From Asticcacaulis benevestitus DSM 16100 = ATCC BAA-896 (GTDB lineage: Bacteria; Pseudomonadota; Alphaproteobacteria; Caulobacterales; Caulobacteraceae): a DNA stretch of 64,000 nt. Each line of letters begins with the position of its first letter. Positions within the stretch are counted from its first letter, which is position 1. Shown in pieces: positions 45,384 to 55,175 of the stretch. The stretch covers positions 1 through 64,000 of the forward strand of contig NZ_AQWM01000008.1 of assembly GCF_000376105.1 (NCBI RefSeq), in the 5' to 3' direction. Below the pieces are notes generated by a model that saw nothing but the letters and a program-made list of their open reading frames with translations, made no database searches and was not told the origin of the DNA. Position numbers and translations under genes: made by a program.

Positions 45384-47282
45384 CTACTTGTCAGCCAGGC
45401 CTTCCTCGACCGGCGCATCGGTATCGCTGGCCCCATGCGCCCAGCCCTTGATCAGGAAGGAGATCAGGAAGAAGGCGATACCCAGACCAATGCCCGTCCA
45501 GCCGATGGTATTGAAAGTCTTCAGCGAGGTCTGGAGCGCCGCACCGGCATCCAGCACCTTACCGCCTACGGTTTCCGTGCCCGCCATACCGGCGATCCAG
45601 CCAGCGAGGTACTGACCACCGGAGGTGCCGAGGAACCATACCGCCATCATGGTCGAAACCAGGGTGACCGGCGACAGCTTGGTCTGTTGCGACAGCCCCA
45701 CGGGCGATACGGCCAGTTCACCCAGCGTATGGATCAGATAGGTCAGCATCAGGAAGATCAGCGGCAGCTTGAAGGCGCCATCGGCCAGAGGCGAGGCCCA
45801 CACGAGTACAAGGAAACCAAGTCCGGCACAGGTCAGACCGAAGGCGAACTTCTTGACCGGATCCGGGTCCTGCTTGCGACGCGCCAGGAAGGAGAAGATG
45901 GCGGCGAAGATTGGCGCGAAGATCAGGATAAAGCCGGCATTGAAGCTCTGGGTGTTGGAGGCGGTGATGCCCATCTCGATCCACAGGCTGTCCTTGGCGA
46001 CATAGCTCATGCCCGCCAGTTGTTCGGTCGAGGCCAGGATGATCGTCTTGCCCATCATGAGGAAGGTGATAGGTTCAGAGAGAAGATTGAGGTTGGTATT
46101 GCGCTCGGCGAACAGGCTCAACGACGACCCCGCCTGCTCGAACAGCGACCAGAACACCACCGAAGCCAGGGTCAGTACCATGGCCAGGCCAAGGCGGTAG
46201 TTTTCGACCCGGTTGAACTTCGTCACCATCTGGAAGACGATGTAGATCATGATCAGGGTGAATGAAGCCAGCAGCACCAGACGTACATAGTCATTGTGCT
46301 GGATCAGCAGGAACACCACCGGGATGAAAATGATGCCGACAGCATAGATGAGCCATTCCTTCGACATCACGCCGCCGACCTTGGTTTTCACCGCCACCGG
46401 ATCGGGCGCCTCCCCCTTGCCTTCCAGCCATTTACGGCCGAGCACAAACCACACAAGACCTGTCAGCATGCCGATGCCGGCTAAGCCGAAACCGGCCCAC
46501 CAGCCGTACTTGTTCCCCAGAAAGCCACACAGGATGGCCGCCCAGAACGAGCCCATATTGATGCCGAAATAATAGAGCTGGAAACCGGAATCGCGGCGCG
46601 GGTCGCGGTCCTTGTAAAGTTGCCCTACCAGCGACGAGATGTTCGGCTTGAGGAAACCCACGCCCATGACGATCAGAGAGATCGATAGGAAGAAGGCGTT
46701 TTCCGCCCACGGCGTCATCTTTTTCACGCCGAACTCATAGGAGCCCTTAGGCATGACGGCGGGAATAGGCGCGTTCGTCGGCAGATCCTTGATTTCAAGA
46801 CCGCCGTCCTTGGTCGGGGCATAGTCATAAAGCTTGCCGTCCAGTTCGAGACGCACCGTGCGTTCGCCTTCGCGGCCCTTGGCAACGAACTCATACTGAT
46901 GGCCGCCATAGGTCAGCGTCTGCTGGTTGGGCTGGCCTTCAAACGCCATACCGAAGTGACCGAACACCAGCAACAAACCGCCGAAGATGATGGCCTTGCG
47001 GGTTCCGATCCAGCGGTCGGCGACCAGTCCGCCGACCAGCGGCAGCATATAGACAAGCGTCGTATAGGAGCCGTATTGCGAATTGGCGCGGCTGTCATCG
47101 AACAGGAAGTGCTGCGTCATGTAATAGATCAACAGCGCCCGCATCCCGTAGTAGGAAAAGCGTTCCCACATCTCGGCGAAGAAGCACACAAACAGCCCCT
47201 TGGGCTGGTTGCGCATCTGCATAAGCACAGGGATAGCCGTAAGCGCTGTGATCAGCAGCCCGGCGAAAATTATGAAACTCAT
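45384..47282 (-). CDS. Proton-dependent oligopeptide transporter (POT/PTR2 family)
   Basis: This 632-residue major-facilitator-type transporter imports di- and tripeptides with protons. The family motif ExxERFxYYG is present (EMWERFSYYGMRALLIYYM). A soluble insert of about 70 residues lies between helices 3 and 4 (..GHQYEFVAKGREGERTVRLELDGKLYDYAP..), longer than in E. coli Dtp proteins, as in several Alphaproteobacteria and Bacteroidetes. ..FLKPNISSLVGQLY.. matches the PTR2 signature. It is a single gene. Confidence 0.92.
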   Translation of the reverse strand: MSFIIFAGLLITALTAIPVLMQMRNQPKGLFVCFFAEMWERFSYYGMRALLIYYMTQHFLFDDSRANSQYGSYTTLVYMLPLVGGLVADRWIGTRKAIIFGGLLLVFGHFGMAFEGQPNQQTLTYGGHQYEFVAKGREGERTVRLELDGKLYDYAPTKDGGLEIKDLPTNAPIPAVMPKGSYEFGVKKMTPWAENAFFLSISLIVMGVGFLKPNISSLVGQLYKDRDPRRDSGFQLYYFGINMGSFWAAILCGFLGNKYGWWAGFGLAGIGMLTGLVWFVLGRKWLEGKGEAPDPVAVKTKVGGVMSKEWLIYAVGIIFIPVVFLLIQHNDYVRLVLLASFTLIMIYIVFQMVTKFNRVENYRLGLAMVLTLASVVFWSLFEQAGSSLSLFAERNTNLNLLSEPITFLMMGKTIILASTEQLAGMSYVAKDSLWIEMGITASNTQSFNAGFILIFAPIFAAIFSFLARRKQDPDPVKKFAFGLTCAGLGFLVLVWASPLADGAFKLPLIFLMLTYLIHTLGELAVSPVGLSQQTKLSPVTLVSTMMAVWFLGTSGGQYLAGWIAGMAGTETVGGKVLDAGAALQTSLKTFNTIGWTGIGLGIAFFLISFLIKGWAHGASDTDAPVEEGLADK

Positions 47283-47417
47283 TCTGAAACTCGCAAAGGT
47301 CTTGGGACCACCCCTTCAAGGGTTGTGTCATTTGCAAGGAACAGAGCAGTTAATTTTTGGTTTTGCAAGCGGACTCGTCGCTGCACCTGCGAACAGTATA
47401 CGATTTTAGCGCTTAAA

Positions 47418-48800
47418 TTAATAAGCTTCTTCTTCGTAGAGTTTGCGGATATCGCCCTGCCACACGCCATTGAACTTTTCCAATAAGCGATCGGCCGGTG
47501 TCAGACCGCTGTCAGCAATCTCGAACAACTCGCCAAGATAACCGCTTTCATCGACCATTCCGCCCGACAGGCGGTTGCGGCGCTTGAGGCCGGCCTTGGC
47601 GATCTCCAGCACGTCCATGGCCCAAGCCTTGACCGGACGGCCGGCGATCTCACCCTTGAGACCGGTTTTGGCTGCCATGGCGCGCAGGCTGTTATGGTCT
47701 TGCGTCGTCCACCCCTTCACGAGGTCCCAGGCGGCTTCCAGGGAGGTCTGATCATACAGCAGACCGGCCCACAACGCCGGCAGGGCGCACAGACGGCTCC
47801 ACGGCCCGCCATCGGCGCCGCGCATTTCGAGGTACTTTTTCAGGCGTACTTCCGGGAACAGGGTCGTCAGGTGATCGGCCCAGTCGTCCATAGTCGGCAA
47901 CTGACCCGGCAGACCCGGCAGTTCGCCCTTCATATAGGCTTTGAAATCCTGACCTGAGACGTCGATATAATCGTCACGCTTGACGAAATACATCGGCACA
48001 TCGAGCGCATATTTGGCATAGCGCTCAAAGCCGAAATCGTCCTGGAAGACGAAATCCAGCATACCTGTGCGATCGGGATCGGTGTCGGTCCAGACATTGG
48101 CGCGCGCCGACAGGAAACCGCTCGGCTTGCCTTCAATAAACGGTGAGTTGGCGAAAAGAGCCGTGGCGATCGGTTGCAAGGCCAGCGACACGCGAAACTT
48201 CAGCACCATATCGGCTTCGGATTCGTAATCGAGATTGGCCTGCACCGTGCACGTGCGCAGCATCATATCGAGGCCAAGATTGCCCTTCTTCGGCATGTAG
48301 GCGCGCATGATCTTGTAACGCCCCTTGGGCATGACCGGCGTTTCCTCGCGCGTCCATAGCGGCGAGAAACCGACACCCAAGAACCCGAGCCCGAGTTCCG
48401 ACGCCACAGCCTTGACCTCTTCGAGGTGCTGACCGGTCTCATTACAGATATCGTGGATGGTTTCCAGCGGCGCACCGGAAAGCTCGAACTGACCACCCGG
48501 CTCCAAGGTCACCGAGGCGCCATCGCGCAGCAACGCGATCACCTTGCCATTTTCTTCGTAAGGCTTCCAGCCGAAGCGCTGCATGCCCTTGAGCATGGCT
48601 TCGATGCCATCAGGACCTTCATAGGCCGGGCGGCGCAGCGTATCAAGGTAGAAGGCAAATTTCTCGTGCTCGGCGCCGATGCGCCACTTGTCGCGCGGTT
48701 TATTGCCGGATTCAAAATAACCGACCAGTTCGGAAAAATTGCGCACAGGTTCTACATCTGAATTATAAGCCACGTGCCCTGCCCTCTGATAGGTCTGCAT
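47418..48800 (-). CDS. gshA: Glutamate-cysteine ligase (plant/alphaproteobacterial type)
   Basis: This 460-residue ATP-dependent enzyme makes gamma-glutamylcysteine, the first step of glutathione synthesis. It belongs to the GCS2 class shared with plants, marked by ..WRIGAEHEKFAFYLDTLRRPAYEGPDGI.., ..GASVTLEPGGQFELSGAPLETIH.., ..MPKKGNLGLDMMLRTCTVQANLDYESEADM.. and ..KYLEMRGADGGPW... ATG 48800 is preferred to the adjoining TTG 48803. It lies downstream of rsmE on the same strand with a 128-bp gap, a common order in Alphaproteobacteria. Confidence 0.95.
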   Translation of the reverse strand: MQTYQRAGHVAYNSDVEPVRNFSELVGYFESGNKPRDKWRIGAEHEKFAFYLDTLRRPAYEGPDGIEAMLKGMQRFGWKPYEENGKVIALLRDGASVTLEPGGQFELSGAPLETIHDICNETGQHLEEVKAVASELGLGFLGVGFSPLWTREETPVMPKGRYKIMRAYMPKKGNLGLDMMLRTCTVQANLDYESEADMVLKFRVSLALQPIATALFANSPFIEGKPSGFLSARANVWTDTDPDRTGMLDFVFQDDFGFERYAKYALDVPMYFVKRDDYIDVSGQDFKAYMKGELPGLPGQLPTMDDWADHLTTLFPEVRLKKYLEMRGADGGPWSRLCALPALWAGLLYDQTSLEAAWDLVKGWTTQDHNSLRAMAAKTGLKGEIAGRPVKAWAMDVLEIAKAGLKRRNRLSGGMVDESGYLGELFEIADSGLTPADRLLEKFNGVWQGDIRKLYEEEAY

Positions 48801-48928
48801 CAAGTTTGGCCTATATGGGCCGCCTTATCGTCACTGACAAGGCTACAGTTAGTTTTTTGCGGCTCAATCGGCGCGAGCCTCCTCGCAATGGCTCGGACGG
48901 GCTTTGCCCTTGCGGCCTTAGGCGGAGG

Positions 48929-49675
48929 TTACTTCCAGTCGCCAAGCGCGGCCTGATAGAGCGTAAGCGCAGAGATGGCCGCAGTATCGGCACGCAGGAT
49001 GCGCGGCCCCAGATTGACCGGATAGACGTCGTCACGGGCGCGCAGGGTTTGGCGCTCAATATCGTCAAATCCGCCTTCGGGGCCGATCAGGATGGCCGCA
49101 CGCTTTTCAGTCAATGTTGACAAAACATCAAGCAAAGGCCTTGTGACACGGATGTCGCCTTCGTGCGTGCTGTCTTCGTCGCCAAACAAAATGGCATCGA
49201 CATCGAGCTTGGCGAGGAAGCTTTCCAGCTTCACAGGTGGCAAAATCTCCGGCACATCGAGCCGCTCAGTCTGTTCGGCCGCTTCCTGCGCGATCAGTTT
49301 CAGGCGTTCCAGCTTGGTATGATCAGCATTGGAGCGGCGGGTGATCAACAGTTGAATTTTGCCGACGCCCAGTTCTGTCGCCTTCTCGATGATGTATTCC
49401 AACGGCGTGCGCTTGATCAGCGCCACCGCCAAAACCGGCCCCTGCGCCTTGCCCTGTGTCCGCGTCTGTTCGGTCAGAGCAAGCGTCACATGACGCTTGC
49501 CAGCCTCGGCAATGCGCGCCGTCCACCCACCGTCGCGCCCGTTAAAGATAGCAATCTCGTCACCCACACCCTTGCGCATGACGGAGGTCAGATAGCGGCT
49601 CTGATCGCTGTTAAGCGCCAGAGACAAGCCCGCCACAAAGGCCGGCGTCGGTTCGGAAATATAGAGACGGATCAT
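48929..49675 (-). CDS. rsmE: 16S rRNA (uracil1498-N3)-methyltransferase RsmE
   Basis: This 248-residue SPOUT-fold methyltransferase acts on the small ribosomal subunit. The N-terminal PUA-like part reads ..DQSRYLTSVMRKGVGDEIAIFNGRDGGW... The knotted SAM site shows ..IIEKATELGVGKIQLLITRRSN.., ..ILIGPEGGFDDIE.. and ..VNLGPRILRADTAAISAL... It precedes gshA on the same strand. Confidence 0.95.
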   Translation of the reverse strand: MIRLYISEPTPAFVAGLSLALNSDQSRYLTSVMRKGVGDEIAIFNGRDGGWTARIAEAGKRHVTLALTEQTRTQGKAQGPVLAVALIKRTPLEYIIEKATELGVGKIQLLITRRSNADHTKLERLKLIAQEAAEQTERLDVPEILPPVKLESFLAKLDVDAILFGDEDSTHEGDIRVTRPLLDVLSTLTEKRAAILIGPEGGFDDIERQTLRARDDVYPVNLGPRILRADTAAISALTLYQAALGDWK

Positions 49676-49684
49676 AGAGCCGGT

Positions 49685-50620
49685 TTAGCGCTGAAAAGCC
49701 TTCGTGCCAAGATGAGCCGTGATAAAGCTGTCGACACTGTCGGTGTAGGTGCCAGGCAGGCCAAGCTGGGCGTTCACCTCAGCATGCTTCATATCCAGTT
49801 CCACTACCGGCGCCGACTGGCCAATCCCCTTCAAAGCCGCGGCAAAATCATGGCTCTGGCCGCAGGAATCGTCCGACCGCTTCAAGGCGCAGACCAGCAT
49901 CATCGGTACGGCATCGGCCTTGAGCTGAGCGCGGGGCGACAGACGCGTCCAATAGGCGGGATCGCTGCCGAAGGCGTCGTCGTACAGATCGAGATGTTGA
50001 CGCTTCATAACGGCAGCCACGTCATAGGCGGCGCTGTCCAAGACGACGGTTGCCACCCAGTCATGGCCGCCTGCCTGGCGAACAAGAGTCGGATCAGCCG
50101 ACATGAGCGCCACCAGATGCGCACCGGCGGAGTGGCCCATCAGGATCAGCTTACCGGCATCGCCACCCCAGCTTGGCGCCTGCTTTTCTATGTAGGTGAT
50201 AGCGCTGGCGACATCCTGCGCCTGCACATCCACCCCGGCATTGGGCAACATGCGGTAATCAATACTGATAAAGATATAGCCCTTGGGCAGCCAGTGCTTG
50301 ATCTTGTTTTCGACCACGCCGGCCATGTTCTTGTCACCGATACGCCAGCCGCCGCCGTGCACCATGACGATGACCGGGGCATGGTCCGGATTCGGTGGCA
50401 AATAAACTTCCATGGATTGATCAGCATCGGTCCCGTAGGCAGCCGACTTTCGCGTGGCGCCGGCGACAAATCGTGCGGGATCAATCGGCTGGGCGGCGGC
50501 GGATTTTTCTTTCATCCGCTGCATAAGACGCTTTCGGATGGGCTGGGCGTCGGCGGGCAGGGTCGCAGCACCTATGGCCAGCAAGCAGGCAATGGCGGCG
50601 ATCAGGCGTTTACAGGTCAT
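49685..50620 (-). CDS. Secreted alpha/beta hydrolase (esterase/lipase-like)
   Basis: This 311-residue protein has a signal peptide (..LIAAIACLLAIGAATLPADAQ). The hormone-sensitive-lipase-like oxyanion motif is HGGGW, the nucleophile elbow is GHSAG, and a likely catalytic His lies in ..ELDMKHAEVN... An unusual Arg/Lys-rich stretch (IRKRLMQRMKEKS) follows the signal. I chose ATG 50620 over GTG 50632. Its stop is 9 bases upstream of the rsmE start, so it probably leads an esterase-rsmE-gshA transcript. The substrate is unknown. Confidence 0.85.
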   Translation of the reverse strand: MTCKRLIAAIACLLAIGAATLPADAQPIRKRLMQRMKEKSAAAQPIDPARFVAGATRKSAAYGTDADQSMEVYLPPNPDHAPVIVMVHGGGWRIGDKNMAGVVENKIKHWLPKGYIFISIDYRMLPNAGVDVQAQDVASAITYIEKQAPSWGGDAGKLILMGHSAGAHLVALMSADPTLVRQAGGHDWVATVVLDSAAYDVAAVMKRQHLDLYDDAFGSDPAYWTRLSPRAQLKADAVPMMLVCALKRSDDSCGQSHDFAAALKGIGQSAPVVELDMKHAEVNAQLGLPGTYTDSVDSFITAHLGTKAFQR

Positions 50621-50690
50621 GGCAGCGCTCACGAATGGGGTGCGGTATAACTGCCTGTAGCACCACCAAGCTGACGGGAAGATGAACGAA

Positions 50691-50720
50691 AAAGGCCTCC
50701 CCGTCGCCGGAGAGGCCTTT
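50691..50720 (-). terminator. Rho-independent terminator after the M61 peptidase
   Basis: AAAGGCCTC and GAGGCCTTT form a 9-bp stem around a 12-base loop, with a T-run on the minus strand. It sits between the M61 stop and the esterase start. Confidence 0.85.
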
Positions 50721-50737
50721 CATACTCATCTGCCGAG

Positions 50738-52681
50738 TTATTTTTTCTCGGCCAGGATATCATCGAGAAGCGCTGGCGTGCCTTCAATCCGTTGCAGGAC
50801 CGGGTAACGCAGGCCACCCGTATAATCAATCTTGATGACGCGATAGGTTTCGTCCATCTTGACGATCAACTCTATCGGCTTGCCGGACTTGGCTGCGGTG
50901 ATCGCCAGCTTCAGAGCATCGCTGTCATAGGTTCTGCCATTGAGCGCCACCAGCGTGTCGCCCGGCGTCAGACCGGCCTTGAAAGCGGGGCTGCCCCACA
51001 GGACGCCGGCCAGGGTGTTGTCCTTGTTGTTGACCGAGAAACCGATGGAATAGCTGAGGTTGGTCACCTTTCCCAGGGTCTCGTTCCCCTTCCAAAGATC
51101 GCTCGGCGTCTCGGTATAGACAAGCTTGTAACCGCCCCGCGTGATGCCGTCGAGCGGCGCGCCGCCCTTATCGGCCTCGCCATGACCATCAACGCGCGTG
51201 CGCAGGAAGGTGGCCCAGTCATACGGGTAGACAGCGTTCAGCGTCTTGACCACGTCGTCAAACGTGTAGGTCGCCTCGCCCCAGTCGCCGTTCTGGATGC
51301 CGAAGAAGCCCTTGGCGAAATTGTCGAGGGACTTCTTGCCGCCAGTCTTCTCGCGGATCAGCGTATCGGCGTCGAGCCAGATCAGCAGACCTTCATTGTA
51401 GTAGTCTTCCGAACGCTGATAGGCACGCCAGTTCTGCGGAGAGCGGGCCGAGATCACCGGATCGTTGGTAGTGTCCTGCAAGGCGCGCCACGAACGGCCT
51501 GGCAGATTATCCAGGTTGGCCGCCGTCGCCGCCAGGTTTTGCAGCGCCAGTTCCTTGCTGTTCAGTCCCGAACGAGTCGCCAGAACCTGACCCCAGTATT
51601 GCGTCTGGCCTTCATAGACCCATAACAGGCTGTTGCGCATCGGCACCTGGAAGTTCGGCGTCCACAGATCGGCGCCGCGGCGGAACTTGCCGTTCCACGA
51701 GTGGGTGTATTCGTGCGCCAGCAGGTCACGGCTGTAGCTGACCTTGGCGTCGGTCAGATATTTCTTTTCGACGCGGTTTTCCGAACTGCGATGATGCTCA
51801 AGACCGATGCCGCCGATCTGATCCGAAGCGGCCACTAGGAAATCGTAGTGGTCGTAATGATGCGCGCCGTAGAGCTTGTAGGCCTGCTGGACCAGTTTCT
51901 TGTGGACATCGATAAAGCCCGGCATGACGTCCAGTTGCTCAGGACTATCGGCCATCACATTGAGGCGCACCGGCGCCGGACCGTCCGGATCGAGATCCCA
52001 GCTCTTGAAATAGCGGCCCGAGAAGATCGGCGAATCGATCAGGGTGTCGTAATCGGTCGTCTTGAAGACCACCGTATCACCCGTCTTGTGGTCGGTCTCA
52101 AGCCCCGTGGCGTAGCCCCAGCCTTCGGGGAATTTAACCGTCGCCTGCACCGGAATGCGCTTGGCGTAATACCCCGCCGGATAGAAGCTGGCGAAATTGA
52201 ACTGAAGGTTCAGCATGTCTGGCGTCATGACCGCGCGACCGGCTGCCGCCGTGGTCGGCGCCAGGTACTGGAATTCGACGTCCACCGCCGTCACGCCGGC
52301 CGGCACGTCGATATGGAAGGCCGTCACATTGATCTGATCACGCACCCAGGTGAGCGGTTTACCATTGGCGGACACCAGAAGGCCGGCGATCTTGCTGATC
52401 TCCGAACGGTCAGAGTGCTTGCCCGGCAGCCATTCCGGCAGCATCAGGACCAGATCACCGGCTTTGCTGACCGGCACGGTTTGCTTGATGCTGAAAATCT
52501 TTCGGTCAAGATCGGTGGCGTCGACCGTCACCTTCAGGACACCCGGATAGGCGATATCCTGAGGTGGCGCAATCACCGGATCCGGCGGCGCCATGGTCTG
52601 AGCGCCCGCACCATAAGCTACCATGCTAGCCGACAAGGCGGCGCAAAGCGCTAGCGCGCTCGAAAAACCATAGGTTTTCAT
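50738..52681 (-). CDS. M61 family metallopeptidase (glycyl aminopeptidase type) with PDZ domain
   Basis: This 647-residue exported zinc peptidase has a signal peptide (..ALCAALSASMVAYGAGAQ). A long beta-rich N-domain comes next, then the zinc site HEYTHSWNGKFRRG with the downstream Glu ligand in ..LLWVYEGQTQYWG... A C-terminal PDZ-like domain follows (~560-620, ..LWGSPAFKAGLTPGDTLVALNGRTYDS..). M61 enzymes prefer N-terminal glycine. ATG 52681 follows GAGAGATTTT and opens the signal peptide; the in-frame GTG at 52693 is less likely. Confidence 0.93.
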   Translation of the reverse strand: MKTYGFSSALALCAALSASMVAYGAGAQTMAPPDPVIAPPQDIAYPGVLKVTVDATDLDRKIFSIKQTVPVSKAGDLVLMLPEWLPGKHSDRSEISKIAGLLVSANGKPLTWVRDQINVTAFHIDVPAGVTAVDVEFQYLAPTTAAAGRAVMTPDMLNLQFNFASFYPAGYYAKRIPVQATVKFPEGWGYATGLETDHKTGDTVVFKTTDYDTLIDSPIFSGRYFKSWDLDPDGPAPVRLNVMADSPEQLDVMPGFIDVHKKLVQQAYKLYGAHHYDHYDFLVAASDQIGGIGLEHHRSSENRVEKKYLTDAKVSYSRDLLAHEYTHSWNGKFRRGADLWTPNFQVPMRNSLLWVYEGQTQYWGQVLATRSGLNSKELALQNLAATAANLDNLPGRSWRALQDTTNDPVISARSPQNWRAYQRSEDYYNEGLLIWLDADTLIREKTGGKKSLDNFAKGFFGIQNGDWGEATYTFDDVVKTLNAVYPYDWATFLRTRVDGHGEADKGGAPLDGITRGGYKLVYTETPSDLWKGNETLGKVTNLSYSIGFSVNNKDNTLAGVLWGSPAFKAGLTPGDTLVALNGRTYDSDALKLAITAAKSGKPIELIVKMDETYRVIKIDYTGGLRYPVLQRIEGTPALLDDILAEKK

Positions 52682-52794
52682 AAAATCTCTCACATAAAAA
52701 AGTCACACCCGGAGATAGTGAACCAAGCGCAGATCGTTACATTTGTAAAGACGGTGTTCGCATGACAGCTGCGTAAACGTTCAAAAAAGCAGAT

Positions 52795-53172
52795 CTAATG
52801 AAACTGATGAAGCAGGAAGATCAGGATTCCCAGCGCCGCCGGCAGCCAGGCCAGCACGACCGACAGGACCGTCCCCAATATCCACATGCGCCAGCGGTAA
52901 GGTCGGGTGAGATCGGTTTCGCCATTGCTCCACAAAATTTCTGTCAACCAGCCGATCGTGTAGGCCACATTCGCCAGCCCAAGGAAGATACCAGCCATAA
53001 AGACAAGGCCCAGAGGCTCCACAGGCATATTTCTGAGTGAGGTCTGTGACACCAGGAAAGCACCCAGCCAGAGAGAGCCTGCCAGAAACGGCACCAGAAT
53101 GAGGTTATAGGTCACCCGCCGGAATTCCCACCACCCGACGGAGTCGAGGTTTTTCATCGACAGGATATGCAT
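52795..53172 (-). CDS. Hypothetical inner-membrane protein, 125 aa
   Basis: Three to four membrane segments are visible (..YNLILVPFLAGSLWLGAFLV.., ..LGLVFMAGIFLGLANVAYTIGWL.., ..ILGTVLSVVLAWLPAALGILIF..) with a short loop between the second and third. I do not recognise the family. It is the last gene of a four-gene operon, starting 3 bases after the pirin stop. ATG 53157 is an alternative start. Confidence 0.65.
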   Translation of the reverse strand: MHILSMKNLDSVGWWEFRRVTYNLILVPFLAGSLWLGAFLVSQTSLRNMPVEPLGLVFMAGIFLGLANVAYTIGWLTEILWSNGETDLTRPYRWRMWILGTVLSVVLAWLPAALGILIFLLHQFH

Positions 53173-53175
53173 GAC

Positions 53176-54066
53176 CTACTCCGGCAGCGGAATGAATTCC
53201 TGATCGTCGCCCGGCACCTTCGGGAAGGCGATGCCGTCCTGCGATTGCCAATCGACCTTGGCCTGCTCGATACGCTCAGGGCGCGATGACACAAAATTCC
53301 AGTAGATATGGCGTTCGGTCAAAGGCTCTCCACCGATGATGACGAAGTGCGCCTCGTCCAGCGCCTTGATCTGCACGCCGGCGCCGGGCGTCAACACGGC
53401 CATTTCATATTGCTCCAGCCGATGCCCGTCGATTTCGAGCGCCCCGTCACAGGCATAGATGGCGCGTTCTTCTGCGCTCAGCGGCGCATCGATCGCGCTG
53501 CCAGCCTGCGCTTTTATCTCGACATACAGAGTCTGGGCGAAGGTCTTGACCGGCGAGGTCAGGCCGAAGGCCTGCCCCATCATCACACGCACCGTTGCAC
53601 CATTAATCTCAGTCTGCGGGATTTCGTTGGCATCATAATGAAAGAAGGCCGCGTCCATTTCCTCATCGGCTTCGGGCAGGGCCAGCCACAGTTGCAGCCC
53701 GTCAAGATGGCGCATTTTGGCGATGGCGCTGTCTTCCTCGCGTTCCGAATGGGTAATACCCTTGCCGGCCACCATCAGGTTGACATCGCCCGGCACAATA
53801 ACCGAGCGGGTGCCCAGCGAATCGCGGTGCAGGATATTGCCCTTGAACAGATAGGTGACGGTGGCAAGATTGATGTGCGGGTGCGGCCGGACATTGATGC
53901 CGATGCCGGGCGCGAAATCGGCCGGTCCCATATGATCAAAGAAAATCCATGGCCCCACCATACGGCGCCTGGCTACCGGCAGGACACGACGCACCTTGAA
54001 GCCACCGAGATCCTTTTCACGGGCTGGAATGATGAGACTGATCGTATCGGGAAGGGTGTCGCTCAT
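53176..54066 (-). CDS. Pirin family protein (long bicupin)
   Basis: This 296-residue pirin with two cupin domains is closer to eukaryotic-type pirins than to YhaK. The metal site is complete in the N-terminal cupin: ..VRPHPHINLATVTYLF.. (two His), ..GKGITHSEREE.. (His, Glu). The typical ..RRMVGPWIFFDHMGPADF.. stretch is present. The biological role is unknown; quercetinase or redox-regulator activity is reported for some relatives. The ATG overlaps the glycosyltransferase stop (ATGA), so the two are translationally coupled. Confidence 0.88.
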   Translation of the reverse strand: MSDTLPDTISLIIPAREKDLGGFKVRRVLPVARRRMVGPWIFFDHMGPADFAPGIGINVRPHPHINLATVTYLFKGNILHRDSLGTRSVIVPGDVNLMVAGKGITHSEREEDSAIAKMRHLDGLQLWLALPEADEEMDAAFFHYDANEIPQTEINGATVRVMMGQAFGLTSPVKTFAQTLYVEIKAQAGSAIDAPLSAEERAIYACDGALEIDGHRLEQYEMAVLTPGAGVQIKALDEAHFVIIGGEPLTERHIYWNFVSSRPERIEQAKVDWQSQDGIAFPKVPGDDQEFIPLPE

Positions 54067-55175
54067 ATTTCATCTCCAGTTTTTTGGCCAGTGTTCAAAA
54101 CGGTCTCAAATCGCGTGACCGCCGCATGCCATACAAATTCCGACCAGAAGCGCGTCTGCGCTTTAGCGCCCATACGCTGCCGCAAGGCCTCATCACTTAG
54201 CAGCCGGCGCAGGCCAGCCGTCAAGGTGGCGACATCCTCGCCATCGACAATCAGGCCGGTCTCGCCATCGATCACAGCGTCCCCCACGCCTCCGTCCTTA
54301 CCGGCGATCGACGGGACGCCATAGGCCGCCGCTTCGAGAAAGACGATGCCAAAGCCCTCAACCGAGCCATGCTCGCGTCGGTTCGGCAACACGAACACGC
54401 GTGCCTGCCGGATCAGTTCGGCCTTGCGGGCATCGGAAACATAGCCGTGGAAATGCACGCGCCCGGTTACGCCAAGCTGCTCCGCCAGAGCGATAAGCCG
54501 GTCCTTGTCCTCGCCCTTGCCAACAATATCAAGCACGACCTGCGGGTAATCCGCCTGCAGCTCAGCCAGCGCCCGGATAATCTGGTCGATGCCCTTGCGA
54601 GGCTCCAGCCTGGCGATACACAGCAGGCGCTCACCTTGTGGCGCCGCCGCAACGGCCTCCCTTGCCTCCCCCGGCGCCATGATACCCGGCAGAACCACCT
54701 CCACCGGCACAGAACCGGCAAACGCATGCGCCAGCCCGGCAGTAAAGCGGGAATTGGCCGCGACCACATCAGCCTTGGCCAAACTGCGGCGCAAACGCCC
54801 CGCCTTGACGGCGCTATGCGTCAGATACTCATTGCCGTGCGCGATACATACGATGCGGACCCCCTTCAGCTTAGACCTGTCAAGGAGTTCGAGACTTTTC
54901 CAACTGTCCGCCACGATGACCATAACATCGCCCTGGCGCACGCGTCGCGCAATCGCCGCAGCGACCCGTAATTGCCTGATAATTCGGATGCCGCCGTAAC
55001 GATGGATGGCGTAGCTGCGTGTGGCGTCAAATGCCTTTGCCGCCGAACGGCTGGTTTTGCGGCAGAACACCTCAATGGCATGGCCGCGCGCCGCGAAGGC
55101 ATCGGCCAATCCTGTCAGGTATTGCTGTGTTCCGCCGACATCGGGCAGGAAGCTTTGCGTAACAACAAGAATCAT
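54063..55175 (-). CDS. Glycosyltransferase family 4
   Basis: This 370-residue retaining GT-B enzyme starts directly with the N-terminal Rossmann strand (MILVVTQSFLPDVGGTQQYL). The C-terminal domain carries ..LLCIARLEPRKGIDQIIRAL.. and the EX7E motif in EHGSVEGFGIVFLEAAAYGVPSIA. Such enzymes build exopolysaccharide, lipopolysaccharide or glycolipid; the acceptor is unknown. There is no membrane anchor. Overlaps of four bases on both sides (secreted protein upstream, pirin downstream) show a tight operon. Confidence 0.9.
   Translation of the reverse strand: MILVVTQSFLPDVGGTQQYLTGLADAFAARGHAIEVFCRKTSRSAAKAFDATRSYAIHRYGGIRIIRQLRVAAAIARRVRQGDVMVIVADSWKSLELLDRSKLKGVRIVCIAHGNEYLTHSAVKAGRLRRSLAKADVVAANSRFTAGLAHAFAGSVPVEVVLPGIMAPGEAREAVAAAPQGERLLCIARLEPRKGIDQIIRALAELQADYPQVVLDIVGKGEDKDRLIALAEQLGVTGRVHFHGYVSDARKAELIRQARVFVLPNRREHGSVEGFGIVFLEAAAYGVPSIAGKDGGVGDAVIDGETGLIVDGEDVATLTAGLRRLLSDEALRQRMGAKAQTRFWSEFVWHAAVTRFETVLNTGQKTGDEI

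Noticed and set aside
45252-46265. 337-codon plus-strand frame across the repeat and the peptide transporter
   Set aside because: It is a shadow of the POT gene extended through the palindromic repeat.
49163-50650. 495-codon plus-strand frame across rsmE and the esterase
   Set aside because: It spans two clear minus-strand genes and their junction, so it cannot be a conserved protein.
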